Positions 17,706 to 26,454 of a DNA stretch of 64,000 nt are shown piece after piece (the stretch's first letter is position 1; every line of letters starts with the position of its first letter). Below the pieces are notes generated by a model, which was not told the origin of the DNA, searched no databases, and saw only the letters and a program-made list of their open reading frames with translations. The DNA lies in assembly GCA_019456305.1 (NCBI GenBank), contig VRUD01000009.1, forward strand, positions 1 to 64,000, given 5' to 3'. This DNA is from Cytophagales bacterium (GTDB lineage: Bacteria; Bacteroidota; Bacteroidia; Cytophagales; VRUD01). Both the position numbers and the translations under genes were made by a program.

Positions 17706-18716
17706 TCATTTTTTACTCTCGTATTCAACTTGATCTTCATAAAACAGTGTTGGGATTGTCTCACGAACATTGAACTCCGCAGCGGAATTGTTAAGTAATT
17801 CATTATGGATTTCCCTCAATGTATCTTCTGGAACATTGTCAAGAAAACGTAAAGCCGAATTAGTCAAGTATTTATGGTTTGAGTCAAAAGCCAGCCAGTT
17901 TCTGGTCAGTTGCTCAGCTACCCATCCGGTCGTATTAGATCCCGCAAATATGTCCAAAACCGTGTCTCCCGGTTCTGTCAGGTACTTAATAAAAAAGCCC
18001 GGAAGGTCTCCTGGAAATCGGGCAGGGTGCCCTTTCTCTCCAAGTAGTTTACAGTATTTTAAATATTGTGAGTTGCTTTCAGTATTAGGTATAGGCAAAA
18101 TATTAGGAGGGATAGCACCACCATTATCTTTGTAAAAACCATCGCTAATGTCATGACCCGATGGGCGCAACCTAGGGTCATAGTATTTCTTCCCCAAATC
18201 AAGTAGCTTTTTCATCCTGTCAGAGTAACCAATTAGTACATTCTTTACATCCGCTTTTGGGAACTCGGTTTTGGATAGCCACCAAACTGTATTGACAGAA
18301 TCTTTCACTCTTATTTTTCGCTTGTTCACCCATTCAATTGGAGAAGGAAGTTTAGCGGGATTGAACCAAAAGAATTCTTCTGCTAAGTACCATCCTTGCT
18401 CATCACAAGCGCGAATCAGTAAGCGATAATTATACAACGATCTCACGGGAACTCCTTTTTGATATGCCCCACCAAGATCAACGACAAGGCTGCCTGTGTC
18501 TTTAAGAATGTATTGAACTTTTTGGGTAAAAGAAAGGAGCCAATCAACATATTCATCTTGTTCTTTGTTTCCATACTCCTTTTGTCTAAGAAGGGCGAAA
18601 GGTGGTGAGGTAATTACAAGATCAATAGATTCCGGTTCGAGCTCTTGTAGAAGATCCAAAGAATCGCCAACAATCGCTTTACCCAGATTCGTTTTATATA
18701 AGCACTTTGTTTTCAT
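17706..18716 (-). CDS. DNA methyltransferase (SPPF type) of R-M module 2
   Basis: 336 residues of the beta-class amino-methyltransferases. The catalytic motif ITSPPF lies at 35-40, the target-recognition region is in the middle, and the SAM motif DIFAGSNTTG lies near residue 250. SPPF/SPPY is more common in N4-cytosine enzymes, so N4-methylcytosine is likely but not certain. Its start lies 3 bp after the stop of the HEAT-repeat gene, so the two form one operon and probably one restriction-modification pair. The recognition site is unknown. Confidence 0.9.
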   Translation of the reverse strand: MKTKCLYKTNLGKAIVGDSLDLLQELEPESIDLVITSPPFALLRQKEYGNKEQDEYVDWLLSFTQKVQYILKDTGSLVVDLGGAYQKGVPVRSLYNYRLLIRACDEQGWYLAEEFFWFNPAKLPSPIEWVNKRKIRVKDSVNTVWWLSKTEFPKADVKNVLIGYSDRMKKLLDLGKKYYDPRLRPSGHDISDGFYKDNGGAIPPNILPIPNTESNSQYLKYCKLLGEKGHPARFPGDLPGFFIKYLTEPGDTVLDIFAGSNTTGWVAEQLTRNWLAFDSNHKYLTNSALRFLDNVPEDTLREIHNELLNNSAAEFNVRETIPTLFYEDQVEYESKK

Positions 18717-18719
18717 ATT

Positions 18720-20174
18720 TTAATATTCTTTCAGTTCAAAGACCCAACTTGTCATAATTTTCCAAAGAAGAGTGACGGCAAAGTAAACCTCAGGGTCTTT
18801 CTTTTTAAGTTCCTCAATGTCTTTAATGTATTTTTCTTGCCCTTGCTTTCCAATGATGTACGAAACCCATTGACGAGAATCAAGATCTTTCAATTGATTT
18901 AAAAGATCATCAAGTTGTAGGTTTTGAGCGATTGTAAGCGCCCAAGCAATTCCTGGCTTTTCCATTGAAGAAGCGGAATCTAATTCCTTAAGAATGTCAG
19001 GGGTGTATTTTTTTGTCAGTTTGGCTAAAGCTCTTGCAGCTTCTACTTTAATGGATTCTTCAACAGAATTGAAACTCTTGACCAGAACAGAAAGAGAGTT
19101 TTTGTTATTTTGCTCACCTAACGCCCAAGCTGCACCTGCTCTTATTTCAGGGGCATAGTTTTCATCTTGAAGAACTTTGCCTAACAGAGCGCAAGATTTG
19201 GTTGACTTGGTTTCAGCCAATACAATTATTGTTTCTAAAACATTTTGGGCATAATCATCTGCAAGGCAGGTTTCAATGAACTCGTATCCCTTGTTATTTC
19301 CGAATCTTGCTAAACTTGCAGCGGCTTCAAGTTTTACATAAATGTGTTCGTTCGCATCTTCGATTCTTGACAAAAGTGCTTTTTCAGATTTATCTGATTT
19401 GAAATGTGAGAGTGCTTTCGCTGCTGCATATCGGTCGCTTAGATCAGTGCTGGAAAGTGTTGAGATGAAATAAGTTTGGTCAACCGCTGATGAATCGAAA
19501 TACTGATATACAGGAACAACAGAGGCAATGATTTGATTTTGAAGGATTGATTCTCCCTCTTTTACCAAAGGACGCATTTTAACGCCTTTTTTGGTTAAAC
19601 TCAAACTTATAGTTCGGTCATCTGAACTTCTTTTGAATTGGATTCGATCGTCAGTTATCTGATTGATAGTCCCTGATGCAGAAGCTACCGCAGCGGGCCA
19701 TGTAATTCGTGCTTCAAATCCTTCCTCCGCTCCTTTTGGTTTTACAAAGTCAATACGGCCTACCTTAGCTGCTTTCCTGAGAGCTTTAACCGAAATGTAT
19801 TGTACGATGTCATCTGCTTGCCAGTCAATTGGTTCTTCTCCAACTTTCGTACATACCACCAACGCAACTAAATCATTGTCCTTCATTCCATAATCCCAAC
19901 CCCTTACAGGGTCGGATTCTGAATGAGACATAGTGATTTCTAACTTGGTCTTGGCACGTGATTCTATTCTAACTCCGCAGTCAACGAGAAGAATATCCGG
20001 AACACGAATTCTTTTGATTTTTATCTTCTTCCAAATTTTATAACTCATTGAGCCCCTTTCAAGCTCAATTGGTGTATGTCCTTGATTTTTAAGATGTTCA
20101 AATACCTTTTGTGTACCAATAGCACCTATTGATATTTTCTCTAAAAAGCTTTCATCTGTCTTGTATGATGGCAT
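18720..20174 (-). CDS. Candidate PD-(D/E)xK nuclease fused to HEAT repeats
   Basis: 484 residues. The N-terminal part has RVPDILLVDCGVRIESRAK (57-75). P59-D60 and E71 with K75/K77 are spaced like a PD-(D/E)xK core, and a conserved-looking LEITMSHS follows. After about residue 240 come HEAT/PBS-lyase-like helical repeats (DRYAAAKALSHF, EAAASLARFGNN, GAAWALGEQNN, EAARALAKLTKK). It is coupled to a methyltransferase and preceded by an XRE regulator, so a restriction endonuclease role is the best inference. I do not recognise this architecture among classical type II enzymes. A DNA-damage or scaffold role remains possible. Confidence 0.7.
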   Translation of the reverse strand: MPSYKTDESFLEKISIGAIGTQKVFEHLKNQGHTPIELERGSMSYKIWKKIKIKRIRVPDILLVDCGVRIESRAKTKLEITMSHSESDPVRGWDYGMKDNDLVALVVCTKVGEEPIDWQADDIVQYISVKALRKAAKVGRIDFVKPKGAEEGFEARITWPAAVASASGTINQITDDRIQFKRSSDDRTISLSLTKKGVKMRPLVKEGESILQNQIIASVVPVYQYFDSSAVDQTYFISTLSSTDLSDRYAAAKALSHFKSDKSEKALLSRIEDANEHIYVKLEAAASLARFGNNKGYEFIETCLADDYAQNVLETIIVLAETKSTKSCALLGKVLQDENYAPEIRAGAAWALGEQNNKNSLSVLVKSFNSVEESIKVEAARALAKLTKKYTPDILKELDSASSMEKPGIAWALTIAQNLQLDDLLNQLKDLDSRQWVSYIIGKQGQEKYIKDIEELKKKDPEVYFAVTLLWKIMTSWVFELKEY

Positions 20175-20222
20175 AGATTTATTGTTTAAATACTTGTTTC
20201 ATTTTTTCAATTTGGATTTTAC

Positions 20223-20324
20223 TCATATGTTCAGTTTTTTCTCCGTTTCTTTTAACGCCTCTTTCGCCAAATTTTCTCCTTTAATTTCATACAAAATCCT
20301 GTCACTTAAATAGACCACAAGCAT
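20223..20324 (-). pseudogene. C-terminal fragment of an R-M controller gene
   Basis: A 33-codon frame reads MLVVYLSDRILYEIKGENLA and then KEALKETEKKLNI. It aligns with the tail of the module 1 controller (FLVAFLSDKLVYEVQDEELALKA). The helix-turn-helix half is missing, and upstream text in another frame ([19 protein letters not shown]) shows decay. A 15-codon frame at 20182-20226 starts on its stop codon (ATGA) and leads into the HEAT gene. The rest of 20325-20553 has no supportable gene. Confidence 0.65.
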
Positions 20325-20553
20325 TTCCTTTCATTTTCCAGGTTTTCCAATTCAAGTTTTAGTTTTTGCTGAAAAGCATCAGGAAATGTATTTCAGAAAG
20401 ATTAAACACAATACAATATGCTTATACTCGGCAGTATCCATGTTTTTCCAGAGTTTGTCGGCTGCCTTCCAAAGCTTTGTTTCTATTGGTTCTTGTTTTG
20501 CTATCTTATATTTCACCATCTTTAAAGTAATATTCAAACTTTATTTGGATTGC

Positions 20554-21063
20554 TTAGTATTCCTTGGGACACAGAAACACCAGTTTTAACTTTTCTTGAC
20601 AATTTTCAATTTTAACTTTTGTGAGATTGCAATGATCTATGATTTCTCCAACTTCAACAACCGGTATTTTAGGATTTTGCATTTGAGTTACATAGGAGAG
20701 CAAGGATATTGGATATGATTCCTTTGTTCCGTTACCATAATCAGTTGTAAATCGCAAAAATGCAACCTCTAAGTTATTTAGGTCTGATTCCCCTGTAACA
20801 AGTTTTAAGAAGGCATCCGGAGTTCCTAATTTTGATAGATTAAGCTCCTTTTCGGATATTGGGAAAACATGAGGGATGGCATATATTAATTTTTCAATAT
20901 TAACTTCAAGTAAATTAGAAATTAAATAAAGTGTCTGCCAACTTGGCTGTTGTATGTTGTTACACCAACGACTGACTTTAGCCCTTGAAACACCTAATTT
21001 TGTTGCAAGAGCTTCTTGTCTAATATTTAGCTGTTTAAGTACAAAATAAATTCTATTAAACAT
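20554..21063 (-). CDS. XRE-family regulator of R-M module 2
   Basis: About 169 residues starting at MFNRIYFVLKQLNIRQ. An N-terminal helix-turn-helix (residues 9-45, EALATKLGVSRAKVSRW) is followed by a longer domain of unknown type ending in LKLVFLCPKEY. It differs from the small C protein of module 1. It lies upstream of the HEAT nuclease and methyltransferase, with a decayed controller between, and probably regulates them. The longer start at 21087 adds eight residues. Confidence 0.82.
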   Translation of the reverse strand: MFNRIYFVLKQLNIRQEALATKLGVSRAKVSRWCNNIQQPSWQTLYLISNLLEVNIEKLIYAIPHVFPISEKELNLSKLGTPDAFLKLVTGESDLNNLEVAFLRFTTDYGNGTKESYPISLLSYVTQMQNPKIPVVEVGEIIDHCNLTKVKIENCQEKLKLVFLCPKEY

Positions 21064-21254
21064 GATCAAAAGTATTATTTGGTGCAAAAATAGTTAATTA
21101 TTATTAATATGCAATAATTATTTAAAAGTAAATATCAAAATAATGCAATACGCATTTAATTGAAATTGCTTTTTGTCATTTGCGTGTTGGTAAAAGCAAG
21201 CTCTTTCAAATTTTACTTTACCTTATAAAAATAAATACTCTTAAAGCAAAATTT

Positions 21255-21441
21255 GAATGTGCTTGCTGTGCGGTAGCAAAAATCAAATAAAAATCTCTGA
21301 GGGCGGGCTTTTTTAATTTTATCTTCCGTCTACGTAATTGTCAAAAAACTATTGTCGTTTCTGTCCGCAATTAACTGTCTAAATACTAAAAAGACACTCG
21401 TTTTATACTATTCCGTTTTTAGGCGGGCTATTGTAGGTAAC
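21255..21441 (+). repeat. R-M flank repeat, copy 2
   Basis: Starts GAATGTGCTTGCTGTGCGG and ends GGCGGGCTATTGTAGGTAAC, matching 8083-8271 over its length with a few substitutions and short indels. It lies upstream of the module 2 regulator in the same orientation as copy 1. The remaining intergenic text between 21088 and 21564 shows no gene. Confidence 0.85.
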
Positions 21442-21564
21442 GTTTGAATAAACCAAACTTGGTTTATCTCCCCAATATGGTGTAATAAACCAACTTATGG
21501 ATTGTGGAAATTTTAATAATAACAGGTTGCAAATATAAAAAAAAGGCAGAAAATTAATTCTCCC

Positions 21565-21660
21565 TCATTTGTTTTTAGTATTACTATTAATAAGCTTTTT
21601 TACAAAATTTAATAAACCGGCTTTCTTTAATTTTTTTCTTCCTGTAGCAGTTTTTGACAT
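21565..21660 (-). CDS. Small basic peptide, partial duplicate of the upstream gene
   Basis: A 31-residue frame MSKTATGRKKLKKAGLLNFV with a lysine-rich tail. Its first 17 residues copy the C-terminus of the preceding gene (TAAGRRKLKKAGLIN), and the DNA is similar too. It starts 6 bp after that gene's stop. It may be expressed as a second small basic peptide, or it may be a duplication scar. Confidence 0.4.
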   Translation of the reverse strand: MSKTATGRKKLKKAGLLNFVKKLINSNTKNK

Positions 21661-21666
21661 ATCTAC

Positions 21667-21906
21667 TTAATTTATTAATCCGGCTTTCTTTAATTTTCTT
21701 CTCCCTGCAGCAGTTCTTAACATAGTTTTTGTCTGTGGGATAATAATTTTCTCAAACATTTCATCATATTCTTTCTGACTCAATCCTATTACTTTAAGTT
21801 CCCTCTCAGGAAGTTTACCATCAGGATAAAGCTTCTTAACAAGCTTTATCTGATTATTCCAATTGATTGGTTTTCTATTATTATTTGGTGTTCTGTTTTT
21901 TTTCAT
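21667..21906 (-). CDS. Small basic protein of unknown function
   Basis: 79 residues, strongly basic, with a central ERELKVIGLSQKEYDEMFEK segment and the tail TAAGRRKLKKAGLIN. I do not recognise the family. The central segment suggests a short helical hairpin, and the charge suggests nucleic-acid contact. It is followed by a short frame that repeats its tail. It lies near the boundary of R-M module 2, so it could be part of the mobile neighbourhood. Confidence 0.6.
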   Translation of the reverse strand: MKKNRTPNNNRKPINWNNQIKLVKKLYPDGKLPERELKVIGLSQKEYDEMFEKIIIPQTKTMLRTAAGRRKLKKAGLIN

Positions 21907-21991
21907 GGCTTCTATATAATTCTAAATATCGATGATCGGTACAAATATGAGAAGTTTTAATTACACATCTATTACCTTTTAGTAGAACGAT

Positions 21992-23236
21992 TCAAATCCC
22001 AAAATCATCAAAGGCAATATTCTCGGATGGAACTCCCATGTCATCAAGCATTTTAAGTACTGCCTCATTCATCATGGGTGGGCCGCAGAGGTAATACTCA
22101 ACTTCTTCCGGTTCGGGATGCTTAGAGAGATAATTGTCAAGCACTACCTGGTGGATGAATCCTGTATAACCTTTCCAATTATCTTCGGGCAATGGTTCGG
22201 ATAAGGCAATCTGGTAAGTAAAATTGGGGAATTTCTTTTCTATTTTCCTGTATTCATCAGTATAAAACAATTCTCTTAATGACCTTCCTCCATACCAGAA
22301 TGAAACTTTTCTTTTTGTTTTCTGTGTATGGAAAAGGTGGAAAATGTGCGACCGCAAAGGCGCCATACCTGCGCCACCACCTATATAGATCATTTCAGTT
22401 TCGGTGTCTTTGATAAAGAAATCTCCGTAGGGGCCTGAAATGGTGATTTTGTCACCAGGTTTAAGATCGAAAGTATAGGAAGAGCACACGCCAGGGTTTA
22501 CTTCCATAAAATTACCTTTTTCCCTGTCCCAGGGTGGTGTGGCTATACGAATATCAAACTTCATAATATTTCCTTCAGCAGGATGGTTTGCCATTGAGTA
22601 AGCTCTAAATTCAGGCTCACCATTTTTCATGGTCAGATCCCACATATTGAATTTATCCCAGTCAGCATGATATTCGTTATCAATGTCAAAGTTTTTATAA
22701 TTTACTTCACATTCAGGTACATCTATTTGGATATAATGCCCGGAATCAAATTTAAGAAATTCACCTTCAGGCAGCTTTACGACAAGCTCTTTGATAAAAG
22801 TAGATACATTATCATTAGAAACAACTGTGCATTCCCACTTCTTGATCCCGAACACCTCTTCCGGAATTCTGATATTCATGTCCTGTTTGACCTTCACCTG
22901 GCATGATAACCTCACCTTCTCTAATTGTTCAGTCCTGGTAAGAAATCCTACCTCTGTCGGTAACACATCTCCACCACCGTCTTCAACCACACATTTACAC
23001 AAGGCACAGGTGCCCCCTCCACCACAGGCAGAAGGTAAAAATAAATTTTGGGCTGCTAAGGTTGACAGTAAAGTAGAACCTGCATTGGTTGTTATTTTTT
23101 TTGATTCGTCATCGTTAACAATGATGGTAACATTTCCTTGCTGCACTAACTTAGATTGCACATACAGAACAATCAATACTAAAATCAGAATTACAAGCGT
23201 AAAGGAAATGATCGCTGAAGTTAAGGTGATGAACAT
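21992..23236 (-). CDS. nqrF: Na+-translocating NADH:quinone reductase subunit F
   Basis: NqrF takes electrons from NADH and passes them through FAD and a [2Fe-2S] centre to the sodium-pumping complex in the inner membrane. One N-terminal membrane helix ([15 protein letters not shown]) is followed by a ferredoxin domain with [10 protein letters not shown] (about residues 71-80) and a later Cys near 112. Then come the FAD motif RAYSMAN and the NADH motif [12 protein letters not shown] start at [12 protein letters not shown], as family members do; the longer start at 23266 adds ten residues. The other five subunit genes are not next to it, which is unusual. Confidence 0.95.
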   Translation of the reverse strand: MFITLTSAIISFTLVILILVLIVLYVQSKLVQQGNVTIIVNDDESKKITTNAGSTLLSTLAAQNLFLPSACGGGGTCALCKCVVEDGGGDVLPTEVGFLTRTEQLEKVRLSCQVKVKQDMNIRIPEEVFGIKKWECTVVSNDNVSTFIKELVVKLPEGEFLKFDSGHYIQIDVPECEVNYKNFDIDNEYHADWDKFNMWDLTMKNGEPEFRAYSMANHPAEGNIMKFDIRIATPPWDREKGNFMEVNPGVCSSYTFDLKPGDKITISGPYGDFFIKDTETEMIYIGGGAGMAPLRSHIFHLFHTQKTKRKVSFWYGGRSLRELFYTDEYRKIEKKFPNFTYQIALSEPLPEDNWKGYTGFIHQVVLDNYLSKHPEPEEVEYYLCGPPMMNEAVLKMLDDMGVPSENIAFDDFGI

Positions 23237-23529
23237 TTTTTTGATTGGGTTAAATTGTTGTTGCAAAAATATTCAAAAATAGTAATAAAAAAAATATTTG
23301 AATGATAGAACTAAAATTTTAGTTCATGGTTTTTGGTTATTAGTTTTAGTTATTTGGTTGTTAGTTTTAGTTCATTGGTTCAATAGTTTGCTAATGCCGG
23401 ACTCATGGCACGACCAACAAACTAAAAAACTATAACCAGAAACTATCAAACCATAACCAAAAACTAACAACCAAAAACTAAATATTTTGCCAAAACTTGT
23501 CAGAATTTTAAATGTTAGATGTCTAATAG

Positions 23530-23607
23530 ATGAAAAAAATAAGTATTTTAATATTAGCTGCCTGTACATTGTGTATAGCCATAGTACCGACTATAGTAAA
23601 ATTATGA
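23530..23607 (+). other. Tiny frame resembling a signal peptide remnant
   Basis: A 25-codon frame MKKISILILAACTLCIAIVP and then TIVKL. It has the shape of a lipoprotein signal peptide (LAAC) but stops at once, so it is probably the start of a deleted gene. The surrounding 23267-23665 contains an imperfect inverted repeat of TTTTTGGTTGTTAG-like units (about 23300-23480) and no other gene. Confidence 0.3.
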
Positions 23608-23665
23608 CCCAAATTTTTGTATAAAATGTAATTTATTAGTAATTTCGCGCCATATTTTTAGATAT

Positions 23666-23706
23666 GGTAGGATCAGTTTAGTGGGTTAGAACGCTCCCGA
23701 CCTATT
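23666..23706 (+). other. tRNA-like 5' half, probable remnant
   Basis: GGTAGGATCAGTTTAGTGGG continues as TTAGAACGCTCCCGACC. The D-arm text AGTTTAGTGGGTTAGAACG is typical of tRNA, but no matching 3' half with a T-arm follows before the intact tRNA-His. It may be the remnant of a tRNA that once preceded tRNA-His. Confidence 0.3.
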
Positions 23707-23789
23707 GAATGATTCGTGAATTTTTATTAGTCATTGGTTATTAGTCATTCCAATTACTAATGATAAGAGCCGGCATAGGGGGGGTATAT

Positions 23790-23864
23790 GGTGGTCGTAG
23801 CTCAACTGGTTAGAGCACCAGATTGTGGTTCTGGGGGTTGTGGGTTCAAGTCCCATCGGTCACC
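23790..23864 (+). tRNA. tRNA-His (anticodon GTG)
   Basis: The acceptor stem pairs GTGGTCG (23791-23797) with CGGTCAC (23857-23863). The D-arm is GCTC...GAGC. The anticodon stem is CCAGA/TCTGG around TTGTGGT, with GTG at 23825-23827. The T-arm contains GGTTCAAGTCC. G at 23790 and C at 23864 give the extra G-1:C73 pair that marks tRNA-His. The CCA end is not encoded. Confidence 0.95.
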
Positions 23865-23939
23865 CTAATTAGTGTTTGTCTACAAAGTCGAATGTTTAAT
23901 ATATTATAGTAAAAACATAACTTCGTAAGTTGATTAAAA

Positions 23940-24160
23940 AGTCGACAGTCAGCAGTCAGCAATCGGCAAAAAGGCAAAATTGATAAAGTCAGCAGTTGGC
24001 AATCGGCAGTCGGCAAAAAGGCAAAATTGATAAAATCGGCAGTCGGCAAAAAGGCAAAAAACAATTGCCGACTGCTCCAGAGTACTTGGGATGGGCTGCC
24101 GACTGTGGACTGCCGACTGCCGACTGCCGATTGTGGACTGCCGACTGCCAACTGCCGACT
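23940..24160. repeat. GCCGACTG/CAGTCGGC repeat cluster
   Basis: About three tandem units of roughly 30 bp (GGCAGTCGGCAAAAAGGCAA) face a block of GCCGACTG and GGACTGCCGACTG units in reverse orientation, so the whole can fold back. Related blocks are at 25341-25440, 25505-25571 and 54541-54567. There are no unique spacers, so it is not CRISPR. No gene is visible in 23865-24256. Confidence 0.8.
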
Positions 24161-24256
24161 TAATGTTGAAACTTTGGATTTTCATTAACGAATATTTTTG
24201 ACATTATAGACAAGCACTAATTAGTATTATTTCAATATGTTTAAAAATTAAGAATC

Positions 24257-24646
24257 ATGGAAACAAAAACCGAAAATTTACGATACTCTGAAGAAGAGCT
24301 AAAAGAATTTGAGCAAATTATCCTTGATAAGATAGATGCTGCAAGAAAGGAACTAAACGCTCTAAAAGAAGAATTAAGCAAAAAAAATGATAGGGGTACT
24401 GATGCAACAGCAAGTGCAGTAAAAGTTCTTGAAGACGGGGCAGATAGTCTGGAGAAGGAAAAGCTGGGTCAATTGGCAGCACGGCAGCAAAAGTTCTTGC
24501 AGCAGTTAGAAAATGCGCTTGTACGTATAAAAAATGGAACCTATGGTGTCTGCATAGAGACCGGTAAATTAATTCCGAAGGAACGTCTTCGGGCAGTACC
24601 GCATACCCAGCATACGATTGAAGCAAAGCTGAATAGAATCTCATGA
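24257..24646 (+). CDS. TraR/DksA-family protein with reduced zinc finger
   Basis: 129 residues. A long helical hairpin (residues 10-95) is followed by the DksA signature GTYGVCIETGKLIPKERLRA. Classical DksA has four zinc cysteines; only one (in GVC) is left, as in other Bacteroidota members. DksA-like proteins bind the RNA polymerase secondary channel; that role here is inferred. A short gap with GACGAAGTACGAATGA repeats leads to scpB on the same strand. Confidence 0.88.
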   Translation: METKTENLRYSEEELKEFEQIILDKIDAARKELNALKEELSKKNDRGTDATASAVKVLEDGADSLEKEKLGQLAARQQKFLQQLENALVRIKNGTYGVCIETGKLIPKERLRAVPHTQHTIEAKLNRIS

Positions 24647-24709
24647 AAAATGACGAAGTACGAATGATGAAGTACAAATGACTAAATATTCGTTCTTTGT
24701 ACTTAGAAA

Positions 24710-25273
24710 ATGAATTTTTTACAAAATCATATCGAATCACTCATTTTTTGCTCGAAAGATCCGATTACTAAGGATGAAATTCAGCAATGCCTCACAGAAA
24801 TGTTTGAGGCGCCTATTCCTGAAAAGGATGTGACTACTGCTGTCAATAATTTGATAGAAAAATTTGAACCTGAAAAATACGCCTTCCAGGTATATCATAC
24901 TGGAGGTGGGTATCAGTTTCTGACCAAGCCAGCATATCAGGCAAGTATCAGCATCCTGTTAAAACAAAAATCAAAGAAAAGATTATCCAATTCCGGCCTG
25001 GAAACATTGGCCATCATTGCCTATAAGCAGCCGGTTACAAAAAACCAAATTGAAGAGATCAGAGGCGTAAACTGCGACTATGCTGTTCAGAAATTATTAG
25101 ACAAAGAGCTCATTGAGATCAGAGGCAAAGCAGACGCTGTTGGCAGACCCCTCATATATGGCACCAGCAAAAAGTTTATGGATTACTTTGGCCTCAATAC
25201 TTTAGACGACCTGCCTTTAGCTAAAGATTTCCCTGGCGAAGAGAATGTGATTGGAGAAGTGGGGGATAATTAA
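24710..25273 (+). CDS. scpB: Segregation and condensation protein B
   Basis: 187 residues with the two winged-helix domains of ScpB. The signature LSNSGLETLAIIAYKQPVTK is followed by IEEIRGVNCDYAVQKLLDKE and GRPLIYGTSKKFMDYFGL. ScpB dimers bind ScpA and bridge SMC to compact chromosomes. scpA is not in the window. The gene lies between DksA-like and rluB genes, and scpB-rluB proximity is common in bacteria. Confidence 0.93.
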   Translation: MNFLQNHIESLIFCSKDPITKDEIQQCLTEMFEAPIPEKDVTTAVNNLIEKFEPEKYAFQVYHTGGGYQFLTKPAYQASISILLKQKSKKRLSNSGLETLAIIAYKQPVTKNQIEEIRGVNCDYAVQKLLDKELIEIRGKADAVGRPLIYGTSKKFMDYFGLNTLDDLPLAKDFPGEENVIGEVGDN

Positions 25274-25340
25274 AATTGGCTTTAGTTTAAACTAACGTAG
25301 CAAAATGCATAATTTTTCAAAATCACATTGAATACCTTTA

Positions 25341-25571
25341 AGTCGGCAGTCCCCAGTCGGCAGTCCACAGTCCCCAGTCGGCAGTCGGCAGTCCATCCCG
25401 AGTACTCGGGACCGACTGTTGACTGCCGATTGCCGACTGGTTAAGTTAAGTTTCTAAATCCAGTTGCCATATTGTTTTAATGGTTTGATTGTTATTTTCT
25501 TTTTTGTCGACTGTGGACTGCCGACTGCAGACTGATTTTTTTGCCGACTGGGGACTGTAGATTGCCGACTT
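25341..25571. repeat. GCCGACTG-type repeats between scpB and rluB
   Basis: Two blocks (25341-25440 and 25505-25571) of GTCGGCAGTCC-like and GGACTGCCGACTG-like units. A 14-bp palindrome CCCGAGTACTCGGG at 25397-25410 sits in the first. No gene is visible in 25274-25603. Confidence 0.75.
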
Positions 25572-25603
25572 TTCTCTATTTATGCTTTTTAGGATTTTGA
25601 ATC

Positions 25604-26443
25604 ATGGTGAATAAACCTACAAACACCCCTAAGCAATTTAGCCATACGAATAAAAAATACCACCAAGGCGTCAAAGATACGCAATCTCCCGACTTTGCCG
25701 GGACAGGCAATATTCGCCTCAATAAATACATTGCAAACGCAGGTATATGTTCGAGAAGAGAGGCAGACAAGCTTATTGAGGCAGGTGTGATAAAAGTAAA
25801 CGGTAAAGTTATTACTCAATTAGGCTATAAGGTCAATAACAATGACCAGGTTAAATACAAAAATAAAACGGCCGGCAGGCAGTCTGTTCTGTGGCAGATC
25901 TTAAAGACGGAAAAACTGACCTATGTCTTGCTCAACAAGCCCAAGGATTTTATAACAACCACTAAAGATCCAAAACAAAGACGTACTGTCCTGGAGTTGG
26001 TAAAAAATGCCTGCAGGGAAAGGATTTATCCGGTAGGAAGATTAGATAGAAATACAACAGGGTTACTGTTATTAACAAATGACGGAGCGCTTGCTAAAAA
26101 GCTCGCCCATCCCTCTGGCAATGTTAAAAAATTGTACCACGTGGGATTGAACAATGCAATTTCCGATAAAGACCTTGATATGATTGTTAGGGGCATAACG
26201 CTGGAAGACGGTCCTGTAAAAGTTGACGATATTGCTGTAATAGATAATGATTATAAGCTGCTTGCTGTTGAATTACACATTGGAAGAAACAGAATAATAA
26301 GAAGGATTTTCGAAAAACTTGGTTATAAGGTTGTAAGGATTGACAGAGTGAAGTATTCAGGGCTTACAAAAAAAGACCTGCCCAGAGGTAAATGGAGGTA
26401 TTTAACTAATAAAGAAGTGATATGGCTGAAGTATTTTAAATAA
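25604..26443 (+). CDS. rluB: RluB/RsuA-type 23S rRNA pseudouridine synthase
   Basis: 279 residues. An N-terminal S4 RNA-binding domain (RLNKYIANAGICSRREADKL at 38-57) precedes the catalytic domain with PVGRLDRNTTGLLLLTNDG, where D148 is the nucleophile. KLYHVGL and GRNRIIRRIFEKLGY are family landmarks. The enzyme isomerises a uridine in large-subunit rRNA; assignment to RluB rather than RluE/F rests on the S4 domain and context. A 179-bp palindromic element starts 11 bp after the stop. Confidence 0.92.
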   Translation: MVNKPTNTPKQFSHTNKKYHQGVKDTQSPDFAGTGNIRLNKYIANAGICSRREADKLIEAGVIKVNGKVITQLGYKVNNNDQVKYKNKTAGRQSVLWQILKTEKLTYVLLNKPKDFITTTKDPKQRRTVLELVKNACRERIYPVGRLDRNTTGLLLLTNDGALAKKLAHPSGNVKKLYHVGLNNAISDKDLDMIVRGITLEDGPVKVDDIAVIDNDYKLLAVELHIGRNRIIRRIFEKLGYKVVRIDRVKYSGLTKKDLPRGKWRYLTNKEVIWLKYFK

Positions 26444-26454
26444 AAAAGGCCTAA

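Noticed and set aside
8083-21441. A composite transposon bounded by the two 190-bp repeats
   Set aside because: The 13 kb between them holds ordinary chromosomal genes, no transposase, and the repeats lack inverted ends.
23940-24160. CRISPR array
   Set aside because: Units vary in length and orientation, and there are no unique spacers of constant size and no cas genes.
23846-24185. Minus-strand frames with repetitive AVGSRQSTVGS-like translation
   Set aside because: They translate the GCCGACTG repeat block in the 23865-24256 gap and show no protein family.
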